In this document: in pieces, positions 10,382 through 20,118 of the stretch
Numbering within the stretch: position 1 is the stretch's first letter
Layout: each line of letters opens with the position of its first letter
Assembly: GCA_030626475.1 (NCBI GenBank)
Contig: DAOUOW010000007.1
Coordinates: 1 to 34,729 of the forward strand
DNA length: 34,729 nucleotides
DNA from: Chloroflexota bacterium
GTDB lineage: Bacteria > Chloroflexota > Dehalococcoidia > E44-bin15
Reading direction: 5' to 3'
Made by a program: the position numbers and the translations under genes
The notes under the pieces: generated by a model
Databases searched by the model: none
What the model saw: the letters and a program-made list of their open reading frames with translations, nothing else
Told to the model about the DNA's origin: nothing

Positions 10382-11640
10382 AGCTGGAGCAGGCGGTGGA
10401 GGCGGTCCTCACCAGCGATGGGACCAACAATGGCGAGGTTAAGATTCTCGATAGTGAATAACTCTCGTGCCACCCGCTCCAGATCACCGAGAGCGATGGC
10501 ATCGATTATGGAAACAATTTCATCCACAGTGCGAATGCGCCCGGTCAAAAGCTCCTGACCCCCCAGCCAACTGGCGACACTCCTGGTGTCCTCCATCCGC
10601 AGCAGGAGACGTCCCTTGGCCATCTCCTTAGCCTTGACCAGCTCAACCTCAGGGACCCCATCCTTAAGCCGGCGCAGCTCCTCTAAAATGGCCTCGATTG
10701 CAGTATCGATACGCCTGAGGTCAACCCCAGCATAAATGGTTACCGCGCCTGAATCCAAGAAATGCTCTACATAGCTATGGATATCATAGGCCAGCCCCCG
10801 CTTCTCACGAATCTCCAAATACAGGCGACTGCTCATCCCCTCACCCAGGATCACGTTCAAAAGATCGAGGTTAAAGCGGTCAGGGTGAAGATAGGATAGT
10901 CCTCGCAGGGCAAAGCAGAGATGAGCCTGCTCCGTATCCCTGTGCTCCAAGCGCAGGCGGGGTGCCTCCTGGCTGTCCTGGGCCGGAAACCAGAGCCGGG
11001 GGGCGCCCTGAGCCCAGTCATCGAAGGCAGCGCTGACGCTGGCCAGGACCTCCTCATGACTGATATCGCCGGCAACGCTGACCACAGCATTGTTGGCCAC
11101 ATACTGGCGGGCGTGGTAGCCAAGAAGTGCATCTCGACTGAGAATGCTCACCGTCTCCTTGCTCCCGGCAACATCGCGCCCCAGGGGCTGGTCAGGCCAA
11201 AGCACCTCATCGATGAGCAAATTTACCCGATACTGAGGGGAATCCATGCTCATATTGAGCTCTTCGATAATCACCTGGCGTTCCCTCTCCATATCCTGGA
11301 CATCGAATTTGGAGTGCCTGAGCATATCGACCATTACATCCAGGGCAAGCGGGAAATGGGGACGGGCCACCTTGCACCAGAAGACGGTGAGCTCCTTATC
11401 GGTGCCCCCGTTGAGCATGCCACCAACCCCCTCGATAGCCTCCGAGACCTCCTTTGCTGTAGCTCGCCTTTCGGTGCCCTTAAAGCAGAGATGCTCGATA
11501 AAGTGAGAGGTCCCCGCCTCCTCCACCGTCTCGTAACGGGAACCAGCGCCGATGAAAATGGTGACACCCACCGAAAGGGTATGGGGCATGGAACTGGTGA
11601 TAACACGAAGCCCATTCTTGAGAACACTCTTCTGGTACAA
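10378..11640 (-). CDS. M16 family zinc peptidase
   Basis: LYQKSVLKNGLRVITSSMPHTLSVGVTIFIGAGSRYE...GTSHFIEHLCFKGTERR (HxxEH); TTG start at 11640 preferred over ORF start 11757. Confidence 0.92.
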   Translation of the reverse strand: MYQKSVLKNGLRVITSSMPHTLSVGVTIFIGAGSRYETVEEAGTSHFIEHLCFKGTERRATAKEVSEAIEGVGGMLNGGTDKELTVFWCKVARPHFPLALDVMVDMLRHSKFDVQDMERERQVIIEELNMSMDSPQYRVNLLIDEVLWPDQPLGRDVAGSKETVSILSRDALLGYHARQYVANNAVVSVAGDISHEEVLASVSAAFDDWAQGAPRLWFPAQDSQEAPRLRLEHRDTEQAHLCFALRGLSYLHPDRFNLDLLNVILGEGMSSRLYLEIREKRGLAYDIHSYVEHFLDSGAVTIYAGVDLRRIDTAIEAILEELRRLKDGVPEVELVKAKEMAKGRLLLRMEDTRSVASWLGGQELLTGRIRTVDEIVSIIDAIALGDLERVARELFTIENLNLAIVGPIAGEDRLHRLLQL

Positions 11641-11777
11641 CTTACACCTCAGGCAAATTCTAGCCACCTGCCCCCACCCTGTCAACTTGATTCCCCCGTG
11701 GTTGACTTTGATTGGCTCAGTTGCTAATATGCTAAGATAGCAATCCATTAGGCTCAAAGAACAAAAAGAGGCGGCAC

Positions 11778-12584
11778 TTGGAAATCATCCCTGGCGTTCA
11801 CTCTATTCCTGTGGGCAGCAGTCCTTTCATGGGCTTTTTCGCGCCCAACGTCTATCTTGTGGTCGATAGTGAGGGGGCGCTTATCGACTCAGGATATGGC
11901 GATGAGGAATCGGTGGGCTCCAGGCTGGATTATGTCAACAGCTTCGCCGAGCTCAGGCTAGCCTATATCCTCATCACCCACGCTCACCCCGACCATCTTG
12001 GCGGGGCAAGGAGGATCAAGGAGAGTACAGGGGCGCACATCGTCCTCCATCCCGCAGAGACAAGAGCTGCCGATGTCTCAGCAGACAAGCTTGTGGAGGA
12101 AGGCGATGTCTTGACTCTCGATGGCGCTAGCCTGGAGGTGCTCCACACCCCAGGGCACAGTCCGGGGCATGTCTGTTTTCTGCTCAAAGAAAAGAGGATT
12201 CTTTTCTCCGGGGATCATGTTCTGGGCATGGGCACCACCGCGATGAGTCCACCACAGGGCGACATGGCTCAGTATATCGATTCGCTACGGAAGCTCCTCG
12301 ATTACGATATTGAAATGATCTGTCCCGGACATGGACCTCCGATAACAGCGCCGCGGCAAAAGCTGGAGGAGCTGATCCAGCATCGCCTCGACCGAGAGCA
12401 GCAGGTGCTCAATGGATTGAGGCGAGGAAAGACAACGGTCAAGGAGCTTGTGGCTGCGATCTACCCCGAGCTGGATAGCCGCCTCCACCAAGCTGCCCAA
12501 GGACAGGTTCTAGCCCACCTGATAAAGCTGGAGCGAGAGGGTAAGGCGAGGCCACGGGAAAGCGCCGGTTACACCATCAACTAG
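11778..12584 (+). CDS. MBL-fold metallohydrolase
   Basis: ILITHAHPDHLGGARRI (HxHxDH), HTPGHSPGHVCF, LFSGDHVLG. Confidence 0.93.
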   Translation: MEIIPGVHSIPVGSSPFMGFFAPNVYLVVDSEGALIDSGYGDEESVGSRLDYVNSFAELRLAYILITHAHPDHLGGARRIKESTGAHIVLHPAETRAADVSADKLVEEGDVLTLDGASLEVLHTPGHSPGHVCFLLKEKRILFSGDHVLGMGTTAMSPPQGDMAQYIDSLRKLLDYDIEMICPGHGPPITAPRQKLEELIQHRLDREQQVLNGLRRGKTTVKELVAAIYPELDSRLHQAAQGQVLAHLIKLEREGKARPRESAGYTIN

Positions 12585-12615
12585 CCCCCAAATTAGCACC
12601 TAGAAAGAGATAGCA

Positions 12616-13920
12616 ATGGGCACGATTTCCTTATTCCCCCAGAGCGCCGAGGTCAATAGTGAAAATCATCTCCTCCTCGGTGGCTGCGACAGCATCAAGC
12701 TAGCTGAGGAGTTTGGCACCCCCCTCTATGTATTTGACGAGGCTGCCCTCAGGGAAAAGTGCGCCCAGTACCGGCAGGAATTTGGCCAGCGCTACCCCAA
12801 CACCCTGATCATTTATGCCTGTAAAGCATTTATCAACAAGGCGCTGGCGCTTGTCTTTATCGAAGAGGGCCTGGGGCTGGATGTGGTATCTGGAGGGGAA
12901 CTTGCCATCGCCAGATCGGTGGGCTTCCCCATGAAGAGGGTCTATTTTCATGGAAATAATAAATCGCGCTCGGAGCTGGAGCTGGCGCTCGAGTGGGGGG
13001 TGGGTCGCATTGTGGTCGACAACTTCAACGAGCTTGCGTTATTGAATGAGGTGGCAAAAAAGGCGGGGGCAAGCCAAGAAATCCTGCTCCGCCTCACTCC
13101 CGGGGTCGACCCCCATACCCATGCCTACACCACAACCGGGGCAGTGGATAGCAAGTTTGGCTTTCCTATCACTCAAGCTGAGGAGGCCATAAGTAGGGCG
13201 ATGTCGTCCTCTTTTTTGAACCTTATCGGACTTCACTTTCACATCGGCTCCCAGATTTCGGAGCTAGACCCCTATAGGGAGGCGATAGCGATCGTGCTCG
13301 GCTTCGCCGCCGAGATGAGAGCAAGATATGGTTTCGGGCTCAAGGAATTCAGCCCCGGGGGAGGGCTGGGCATCACCCATAGCCAGGATTCCCCCACACC
13401 CAGCATCGCTGATTTCGCCCATGCTATCACCTCCACCGTTCTCGATAAATGTAGCGAGCTAGGTCTGGAGCAGCCGCAGCTCATCGTGGAGCCGGGAAGG
13501 TCTATCGCCGGTCCGGCAGGGGTAGCCCTTTACACCGTGGGGGCGATAAAGGAGATCTCCGGGGTGCGAAAATACGTCTCCGTAGATGGGGGCATGGCGG
13601 ATAACATTCGCCCCGCCCTCTACGGCACCAAATATGAGGCGCTAGTGGCCAACAAGGTGGAAGGTAGTGAATTGGAGCGGGTCACCATCGCGGGCAAGTT
13701 CTGCCAATCGGGGGACATCCTGATCAGGGACATCGACCTGCCCACAGTTGAGCCTGGCGATATCATCGCCGTGCCCTGCTGCGGCGCCTATTGCCTTTCC
13801 ATGGCAAGTAATTACAACGCCTCCCAAAAGCCAGCTATCGTCCTGGTTAAGGGGGGAAGGGCACGGCTCATTCGGCGCCGCGAGAGCTACGAGGATTTGA
13901 TGAGCTACGATGTGGTATGA
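12616..13920 (+). CDS. lysA: Diaminopimelate decarboxylase
   Basis: EEFGTPLYVFDEAALREKC, YACKAF, HFHIGSQI, EPGRSIAGPAGVALYTVG. Confidence 0.96.
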   Translation: MGTISLFPQSAEVNSENHLLLGGCDSIKLAEEFGTPLYVFDEAALREKCAQYRQEFGQRYPNTLIIYACKAFINKALALVFIEEGLGLDVVSGGELAIARSVGFPMKRVYFHGNNKSRSELELALEWGVGRIVVDNFNELALLNEVAKKAGASQEILLRLTPGVDPHTHAYTTTGAVDSKFGFPITQAEEAISRAMSSSFLNLIGLHFHIGSQISELDPYREAIAIVLGFAAEMRARYGFGLKEFSPGGGLGITHSQDSPTPSIADFAHAITSTVLDKCSELGLEQPQLIVEPGRSIAGPAGVALYTVGAIKEISGVRKYVSVDGGMADNIRPALYGTKYEALVANKVEGSELERVTIAGKFCQSGDILIRDIDLPTVEPGDIIAVPCCGAYCLSMASNYNASQKPAIVLVKGGRARLIRRRESYEDLMSYDVV

Positions 13921-13929
13921 GGCAAAAAC

Positions 13930-14946
13930 ATGTGGCAGATAGTGGGACACGAGAGAGCGGTCAGCCTGTTGGATAACAGCCTAAAGGGTGAAAAACTCCC
14001 CCATGCCTACCTCTTTGTCGGTCCCAAGCATGTGGGGAAGATGACCCTGGCCATAAATCTGGCCCAGGCGCTCAACTGCGATGACGACGAAAAGCCCTGC
14101 GGCCAGTGCCGGCAGTGTCTCAGGATTTCCGCCGGGAGGCATGCCGACGTCCAGGTGATAGCCGTCAATGACAGGACGGAGATCGGGATCGACCACATCA
14201 GGGAGATGCAACATGAAGCCAGTCTCATGCCCTTTGAGGGTAGGAATCGTGTTTTTATCATCGATGGCGCCGAACATCTCTCCCATGAGGCCTCAAACTG
14301 TTTGCTCAAGACCCTGGAGGAGCCCCCACCCAATGTCAATATAATCCTGCTGACCGTAAATGAGAGGCTACTTCTGCCCACAGTGCTCTCCCGTTGCCAG
14401 AGGCTGGAGTTGAGACCCCTTTCCGCCTCTGTGGTGGAGCAGGCGCTCATCCATCGCTGGGGCGTCCCCCAGGAGCGGGCCGGGGTCTTTGCTCGGCTCT
14501 CATCGGGTTGCCTCGGTTGGGCGGTCGCCGCCGCCTCAGATGAAGGGCTCTTCAGCGAGCGAGGAGAGAGGCTGGCTACACTCATTCACCTCGCCACAGT
14601 GGGGCGAGGGGAGCGCTTCACCTATGCCGCCGAGCTGGCAAGGCAGTTCAGCAGTGACAGGGAATCAGTTCACGAAGTCCTCTCCCTATGGCTTGGCTGG
14701 TGGCGTGACCTGATGCTGACCAAAGGGGGAAGTGGCAATTTTATCACCAATGTGGACCGAGAGGAAATGCTTCATAGTGAAGCCAAGAAATATAGCTTGG
14801 CCAAGATCAAAGGCTTCATCCAGAGCCTAAACCAGGCAAAGGAGCAACTTGAGCATAACGCCAATCCTCGCCTGGTGCTGGAGGTTCTGATGCTCACCCT
14901 CCCCAGAGGAAAGGAGGCAAAGGAGATAACTCCTTCTAAGATATGA
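13930..14946 (+). CDS. holB: DNA polymerase III delta' subunit
   Basis: IVGHERAVSLLDNSLKGEKLPHAYLFVGPKHVGKMTLAINLAQALNC; Cys cluster CDDDEKPCGQCRQCL; LLKTLEEPPPNVNIILLT. Confidence 0.95.
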   Translation: MWQIVGHERAVSLLDNSLKGEKLPHAYLFVGPKHVGKMTLAINLAQALNCDDDEKPCGQCRQCLRISAGRHADVQVIAVNDRTEIGIDHIREMQHEASLMPFEGRNRVFIIDGAEHLSHEASNCLLKTLEEPPPNVNIILLTVNERLLLPTVLSRCQRLELRPLSASVVEQALIHRWGVPQERAGVFARLSSGCLGWAVAAASDEGLFSERGERLATLIHLATVGRGERFTYAAELARQFSSDRESVHEVLSLWLGWWRDLMLTKGGSGNFITNVDREEMLHSEAKKYSLAKIKGFIQSLNQAKEQLEHNANPRLVLEVLMLTLPRGKEAKEITPSKI

Positions 14947-15746
14947 AGGAAGTAGTTGGCGTTCGTTTCAAGCGAGCAGGACGGGTACATTATTTTGACC
15001 CCGCAGGCATTGAACTCAACGTGGGCGACTGGGTGGTGGTAGACACCGGGCGCGGCCTTGAGGTGGGCAAGGTGGTCATCGCCCCGAAGCAGGTGGTGGC
15101 TAGCGAGATAACAGAGCCCCTAAAACCGGTGCTACGCCAGGCAAGCGAGGAAGACCTGAGGCAGCAGGAGGAATTCAAGGCCAGAGAGAAGGAGACGCTA
15201 GAGCAAGGCCAGGAGATGGTCGCCCGAGCCAACTTGCCGATGAAGCTCCTCTCCGCAGAATACAACCTTGATGGCACTCGGCTCACCTTCTCCTTCAGTG
15301 CCGAGGGCAGAGTTGACTTCCGCGACCTGCTTAAGGAACTCACCACCACCTTCAAAACCCGCATCGAACTCCGCCAGGTGGGACCCCGGGATCAGGCAAA
15401 ACTGCTGGGGGGCTATGGTAGGTGCGGTCGCCCTCTATGCTGCACCACATGCCTCTCGGAGTTCAGACCCGTGACCATTAGAATGGCCAAGGAGCAGGAA
15501 CTGCCCCTCAACCCGATGAAAATCTCGGGGGTCTGCGGCAGGCTGGTTTGTTGCTTGAGCCATGAATGCGAGCAATATCGAGAAATGAAGCGCAAACTGC
15601 CCGCCGTTGGTCAGCGGGTCACCACCCCGATGGGGACTGCCTCGGTGGTGGGATCAAATCCACTAAAGGAGACGGTGCTGGTAAGGTTGGAGAGCGAGGC
15701 CACAGTGGAGCTGCCCGCCGCCGAGGTCAAGAGCGAGGAGGCCTAA
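14943..15746 (+). CDS. ricT: PSP1-domain regulatory protein RicT/YaaT
   Basis: VGVRFKRAGRVHYFDPAG...LLGGYGRCGRPLCCTTCLSEFRPVTIRMAKEQELPLNPMKISGVCGRLVCCL; 4-nt overlap with holB. Confidence 0.92.
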   Translation: MKEVVGVRFKRAGRVHYFDPAGIELNVGDWVVVDTGRGLEVGKVVIAPKQVVASEITEPLKPVLRQASEEDLRQQEEFKAREKETLEQGQEMVARANLPMKLLSAEYNLDGTRLTFSFSAEGRVDFRDLLKELTTTFKTRIELRQVGPRDQAKLLGGYGRCGRPLCCTTCLSEFRPVTIRMAKEQELPLNPMKISGVCGRLVCCLSHECEQYREMKRKLPAVGQRVTTPMGTASVVGSNPLKETVLVRLESEATVELPAAEVKSEEA

Positions 15747-16267
15747 TCTTCCTCCTCCCTCTGCCACAGAGGGAGGAACTGCTGCCACTCATTGTGTCGT
15801 CGCAGGTAATCAGGGGGGATAAAGTAGCCACTAACACGGGGGGTGAACGGCTGGCGGATGAGTTTCATCCCCGCCTCCTGGGGGGTGCGCGCTGCTTTGC
15901 GGTTGTTGCACCGGATACAGGCGCTGACCACATTGTCCCAGACATGCCTGCCCCCCTTATTGCGGGGGATTACATGATCCAGGGTGAGCTCTTTCGTCTG
16001 CCGGCCACAATACTGGCAGGTATATTCGTCCCGCCGCAACACCTCGAGGCGGGTGAGCTTCTTCTCCGGGCGAGGGCGCTTCACCATATAAACGATGCGG
16101 ATCACCGAGGGCATAGGGAAGGAATTATTTGCGGTATGGATCACCCCGCTGCCATTTTCCAGAGCCTCAGCCTTTCCCCGAAGCAGCAATACCACCGCCC
16201 GCCGCACCCGGGAGATATTGAGCGGCTCGTAATTCTGATTCAACACCAGGACCGGGGAATTTACCAT
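15743..16267 (-). CDS. HNH endonuclease
   Basis: MVNSPVLVLNQNYEPLNISRVRRAVVLLLRGKAEALE...CQYCGRQTKELTLDHVIPRNKGGRHVWDNVVSACIRCNNRK. Confidence 0.94.
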   Translation of the reverse strand: MVNSPVLVLNQNYEPLNISRVRRAVVLLLRGKAEALENGSGVIHTANNSFPMPSVIRIVYMVKRPRPEKKLTRLEVLRRDEYTCQYCGRQTKELTLDHVIPRNKGGRHVWDNVVSACIRCNNRKAARTPQEAGMKLIRQPFTPRVSGYFIPPDYLRRHNEWQQFLPLWQREEED

Positions 16268-16283
16268 CGGGAAATACCTCTGT

Positions 16284-17687
16284 TCACGAAATGCGGGGCC
16301 TCCTCCCCCTCTGGGGCATCGTCCTCTCCCTGGGGGCAAGATCGGAGCGATAGTCGGGGAGATCGATGTTAAATACTACGCTTATCTGCGGGTCTGCCAT
16401 CCGCGAGCTTATCCTGGTCTCAATCTCCTCCAGGGCGAAGCAACTGGTGATCACTGTGGGCAGCCGCGCATTGTAGCGATAGTTGATCACCTGATAAAGC
16501 TTCTCCTGCGCCCAGGGGGTGCCACTTTGCTCCCCGAAATCATCGAGGATGAGCAGCGGCGCCTTCTTCACCTTCTCAAAGAGCTCATCATAGGTCACCT
16601 TGCTCTCAGGACTGAAGGTGGAGCGCAGGTGGTCGAGAAAGTCGGGGACAACGACAAAGAAACTGGGCTTGCCCTCCCTTCGCCGGTAGTTGGCGATGGC
16701 AGCAGCAAGATGGGTTTTGCCACAGCCATTGGGACCCAAAAACACAAGCCAGCCCTCGGGAGCCTGAGCAAAGCGGCGTGCCAGCTTAAAGGCATCCTCC
16801 AGAATCCTCTGCTTCTCCACCGGCAGATTAAGCCGCCGCTTATCGAAATTCTCGAAGTTCATCTTGCTCAAGAGCTCAAGCCCCAGATCCCCGAACTCCT
16901 CAGCCGGCTCTTTTTGCGCCAGCAGATATACCTTGGAGAGATTATCATCGATGAGCCGGGTTAACAGCCGCTCATCCAGCTTCTCTAAAGGGGTGTTAGT
17001 AGTGATCACCGTGGGCAGGCGAGCATTATACCTATGATTGATGATCTGGTACAGCTTCTCCTGGGCCCAGGGGGTGCTGCTCTGGGTGCCGAGGCCGTCC
17101 AAAATCAGCAGCGGGACATTGCGCACCTGGTCGAAGAGTTCATCATAACTAATGTCGCTTGCCGGGCTAAAGGTGGAGCGCAGGTGGTCCAGAAGGTCGG
17201 AAACAACGATGAAGAAGACGGGGCGCCCATTTTGAATACAGTGATTGGCGATGGCGGCAGCGAGGTGAGTCTTACCACAACCGCTGACCCCGCAAAGCAC
17301 CTGCCAGCCCTGAGGGTCTTGAGCAAAGGCTTTTGCCCCCTCACACGCCTCGGCGAACCTTTCCTCACTGGCGGGATCGCCCGTCCTGCCCCTGGGATTG
17401 AGGTTATCGAAGGTGAGACGAGTCAGGGGACCGAGGTTGCTGTACCGCTGCAGCCGGGCGAGGCGCTCCTCAGCCAGTTCCTCTTCGGTGCACTCACAGG
17501 GTATCACCCTGGTGAAATCCACCTTCCCCGAGGGAAAACGAGGATGAACGAAGCCGGCTCCTTTGCACCGGGGGCATTCCTGCTTCCCGGCAATCTCTTC
17601 AGTCAATTCGGCGCCTGACCAGGTGCCCGTATCTTCCCTTGATATATTTGTCCCCGTCCGCTTTAAGATCTCTCCCAGACTCTCCAT
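16284..17687 (-). CDS. Tandem DnaC/DnaI/IstB-type AAA+ ATPase (two AAA+ domains in one chain)
   Basis: MESLGEILKRTG start; N-term CPRCKG...PCEC Zn-type cysteines; two Walker A (GVSGCGKTHLAAAI, GPNGCGKTHLAAAI) and two Walker B-like segments (LLILDGLG, LLILDDFG). Confidence 0.92.
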   Translation of the reverse strand: MESLGEILKRTGTNISREDTGTWSGAELTEEIAGKQECPRCKGAGFVHPRFPSGKVDFTRVIPCECTEEELAEERLARLQRYSNLGPLTRLTFDNLNPRGRTGDPASEERFAEACEGAKAFAQDPQGWQVLCGVSGCGKTHLAAAIANHCIQNGRPVFFIVVSDLLDHLRSTFSPASDISYDELFDQVRNVPLLILDGLGTQSSTPWAQEKLYQIINHRYNARLPTVITTNTPLEKLDERLLTRLIDDNLSKVYLLAQKEPAEEFGDLGLELLSKMNFENFDKRRLNLPVEKQRILEDAFKLARRFAQAPEGWLVFLGPNGCGKTHLAAAIANYRRREGKPSFFVVVPDFLDHLRSTFSPESKVTYDELFEKVKKAPLLILDDFGEQSGTPWAQEKLYQVINYRYNARLPTVITSCFALEEIETRISSRMADPQISVVFNIDLPDYRSDLAPRERTMPQRGRRPRIS

Positions 17688-18291
17688 AACCCTCACTCGC
17701 CCAGCGCTCAAGGATTTTTGAAATGTATCGCCAGCTACGCTTATTTCGAGTTACCGCCTCCTTGAACGCACTTTCAATCCAAGAGGCGGGATAAAGCCTC
17801 TCCGCCTCCTTCAACTCCTCAGCAATCATCGGGGTGAGCATACCGATATTATCCTCATAGAGGGTGAAGATGTTAAGCTGCTCCTCAGCCTGATATGGCT
17901 CCTTGCGGGGCAGAGCCCCGAGGGAAATCTCCCCGCTCTTGATCTTGGCTATCGCCTTCCTGTCCTCCTCGGTATTCAAGAAGTAGACGTCCTCCCTCTT
18001 TCCCTCCCGATCGAGGACGAGATGAAGAAGATTGCCCCGGCCTACGGCACGCTCCAAGCCATGATGCAGCGCCTGATCATCGCCGATGCCCACCATCAGC
18101 ACCTTATCACCAAGAAGCTCCCTCAGGGTGACAAATTTGGGGTAGCCCCTCTTGTGGTAAACCCTCCAGAAGATATGAAGGGTTGTTTTCAGCTCAGCGA
18201 GGTCATCGATTTTGGGCAAAAGCTGGCTAAAGAAGATGTTGGGCAACGGAGTAAAGCGCATCCTGGGCCCAGAACCGGGGGAAGGGTTCAT
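17599..18291 (-). CDS. DnaD-domain primosomal protein
   Basis: LNIFTLYEDNIGMLTPMIAEELKEAERLYPASWIESAFKEAVTRNKRSWRYISKILERWASEG; C-term DKYIKGRYGHLVRR. Confidence 0.9.
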   Translation of the reverse strand: MNPSPGSGPRMRFTPLPNIFFSQLLPKIDDLAELKTTLHIFWRVYHKRGYPKFVTLRELLGDKVLMVGIGDDQALHHGLERAVGRGNLLHLVLDREGKREDVYFLNTEEDRKAIAKIKSGEISLGALPRKEPYQAEEQLNIFTLYEDNIGMLTPMIAEELKEAERLYPASWIESAFKEAVTRNKRSWRYISKILERWASEGYGESGRDLKADGDKYIKGRYGHLVRRRID

Positions 18292-19646
18292 GTTCCTTGC
18301 TCCAGGCTGACGAATTTTACCGTCCTATCCAAGAAGCGCAAGTTGACCTGCCCCGTGGGGCCGTTGCGATGCTTGGAGACTATGATCTCAGCGATGCCTT
18401 TGGGATATTCGTTAGCCTCCTTATCCGGGTGCTGCCTGAGCCATTCATCCTTGGAATAGTGCATATCATCGCGATAGATGAAGATAACCACATCAGCATC
18501 CTGCTCGATGGAGCCGCTCTCCCTGAGGTCGAAAAGCTGGGGGCGGTGCGAGGCACGCCACTCCGGAGCCCGCGAGAGCTGAGAGACAGCGATCAGGGGC
18601 ACATCCAGCTCGCGGGCTAGTCCCTTAAGGGAGCGAGAGATCTCGGTGACCTCCTGGACGCGGCCCTCCCTGCCATCGCCCCGGATCAACTGCATGTAAT
18701 CCACAATCACGAGGTCGATGCCGCGCTCGAAGTGGAGGCGGCGCGCCTTGCTCCTGATCTCCACCATTCTCAGGATGGGCGAGTCATCAACAAAGATAGG
18801 GGCTTCGGAAAGGACGCCCGTAGCCTCCATCACCCTTCTCTCCTCGGCCTCCGTCTGCTCCCCCAGGCGCAGCCTCCTGGCATCGACACCGGACTCGCTG
18901 GCGAGCAGCCGCTGCACCAGCTGTTCCCGTGCCATCTCCAGGCTGAAGATGGCAACCCGAGCCTTCTGTTCTACGGCTGCATTCCTGGCGATAGTAAGTG
19001 CCAGGCTCGTTTTCCCCAGGCTCGGCCTGGCGGCAAGCACGATCATATCGGAGCGCTGCAGGCCGCCTAAGATCTCGTCCAGGGCAGGGAAACCAGTGCT
19101 CACCACTCTTCCTTCCATAGAGGGCAGGACAAGTTCGCTCTCCTCGAAGTATCGGTCGAGGACCTGGCGGATATGGAGGAAGTCTCGGCGGCTCTCGCCA
19201 CGGCGGAGGCGGAAAAGGGTATCCTCAGCCCTGCCCAGGGCGACATCGATGTCCGGTCCCGCCTCGTAGCCGATGGCAGCGATCTGCGATGAAGCACTGA
19301 TCAGGCCCCGCATCAGGAACAGGCGGTGCACCGTGTTGGCATAGTGTTCAATGTGCACCGAGGTCGGCACCATGGAGACCAGATGGCTTAAGTAGGCAGC
19401 CCCACCCGCAGCCTCCAGCCGCCCTAGCCGCCCCAGCTCATGAGCTACGGTAACTTGATCTATGGCTTCGTTTCTCTGATAGAGGGAAAAACAAGCTTCA
19501 GAGACCCACAGGTTCTTTTCCCGATAGAAGTCTTCAGGCTTGAGGAAAGTGGCAATCTTGTGGATGGCCTCACCATCGATGAGCAGAGACCCGAGCACCG
19601 CTTCCTCGGCCTCGATGTCATGGGGTGGCAGTTTCTCCTCAATCAC
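18288..19646 (-). CDS. dnaB: Replicative DNA helicase DnaB
   Basis: PPHDIEAEEAVLGSLLID, LAARPSLGKTSLALTIARNAA, VDYMQLIRG, SQLSRAPEWR. Confidence 0.98.
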   Translation of the reverse strand: MIEEKLPPHDIEAEEAVLGSLLIDGEAIHKIATFLKPEDFYREKNLWVSEACFSLYQRNEAIDQVTVAHELGRLGRLEAAGGAAYLSHLVSMVPTSVHIEHYANTVHRLFLMRGLISASSQIAAIGYEAGPDIDVALGRAEDTLFRLRRGESRRDFLHIRQVLDRYFEESELVLPSMEGRVVSTGFPALDEILGGLQRSDMIVLAARPSLGKTSLALTIARNAAVEQKARVAIFSLEMAREQLVQRLLASESGVDARRLRLGEQTEAEERRVMEATGVLSEAPIFVDDSPILRMVEIRSKARRLHFERGIDLVIVDYMQLIRGDGREGRVQEVTEISRSLKGLARELDVPLIAVSQLSRAPEWRASHRPQLFDLRESGSIEQDADVVIFIYRDDMHYSKDEWLRQHPDKEANEYPKGIAEIIVSKHRNGPTGQVNLRFLDRTVKFVSLEQGT

Positions 19647-19648
19647 AG

Positions 19649-20101
19649 CTAATCCTTCTCTTCGGTAACAACAACCTTTATTTTAGGCGCGATCTCCGTT
19701 GATAGTCTGACCAGGACCTCATATTCGCCCAGCTGGCGAATGGGTTCCTCAAGCTCTATCTTCCTCTTATCGATATCCTGCCCCGTGACCCGCTTAAGCT
19801 CTTCAGCAATATCACCGCTGGTAACGGCGCCATAAAGGCGCTCCTGGGCTCCCACTTTGGCCTTGAGCGTGATCTCCACCCCTTCCACGGTCTGCGACAG
19901 GCTCACCATCTCAGTCTCAAGCAGGGCTTGGCGCTTTTCCTCAGCCTCACGGATTTCCTCCACCCTCTTCATGGCGGCAGGGGTAGCAAATTCGGCCAGA
20001 CCCCTGGGGAGGAGGAAATTCCTGGCATAGCCGCTGGCCACATCCTTGACCTCCCCCGCCTTCCCCAGCCGCGGCACCTCCTGAAGCAGAACAACTCTCA
20101 T
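19649..20101 (-). CDS. rplI: 50S ribosomal protein L9
   Basis: MRVVLLQEVPRLGKAGEVKDVASGYARNFLLPRGLAEFAT. Confidence 0.98.
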   Translation of the reverse strand: MRVVLLQEVPRLGKAGEVKDVASGYARNFLLPRGLAEFATPAAMKRVEEIREAEEKRQALLETEMVSLSQTVEGVEITLKAKVGAQERLYGAVTSGDIAEELKRVTGQDIDKRKIELEEPIRQLGEYEVLVRLSTEIAPKIKVVVTEEKD

Positions 20102-20118
20102 TTTCGCTTTTTGCGCCC

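Noticed and set aside
15566-16372. 268-aa plus ORF over the HNH gene
   Set aside because: Antisense to a well-supported HNH endonuclease; no family motifs.
17034-17618. 194-aa plus ORF antisense to AAA+ domain 1
   Set aside because: Mirrors the coding repeat of the tandem AAA+ gene; no domain.
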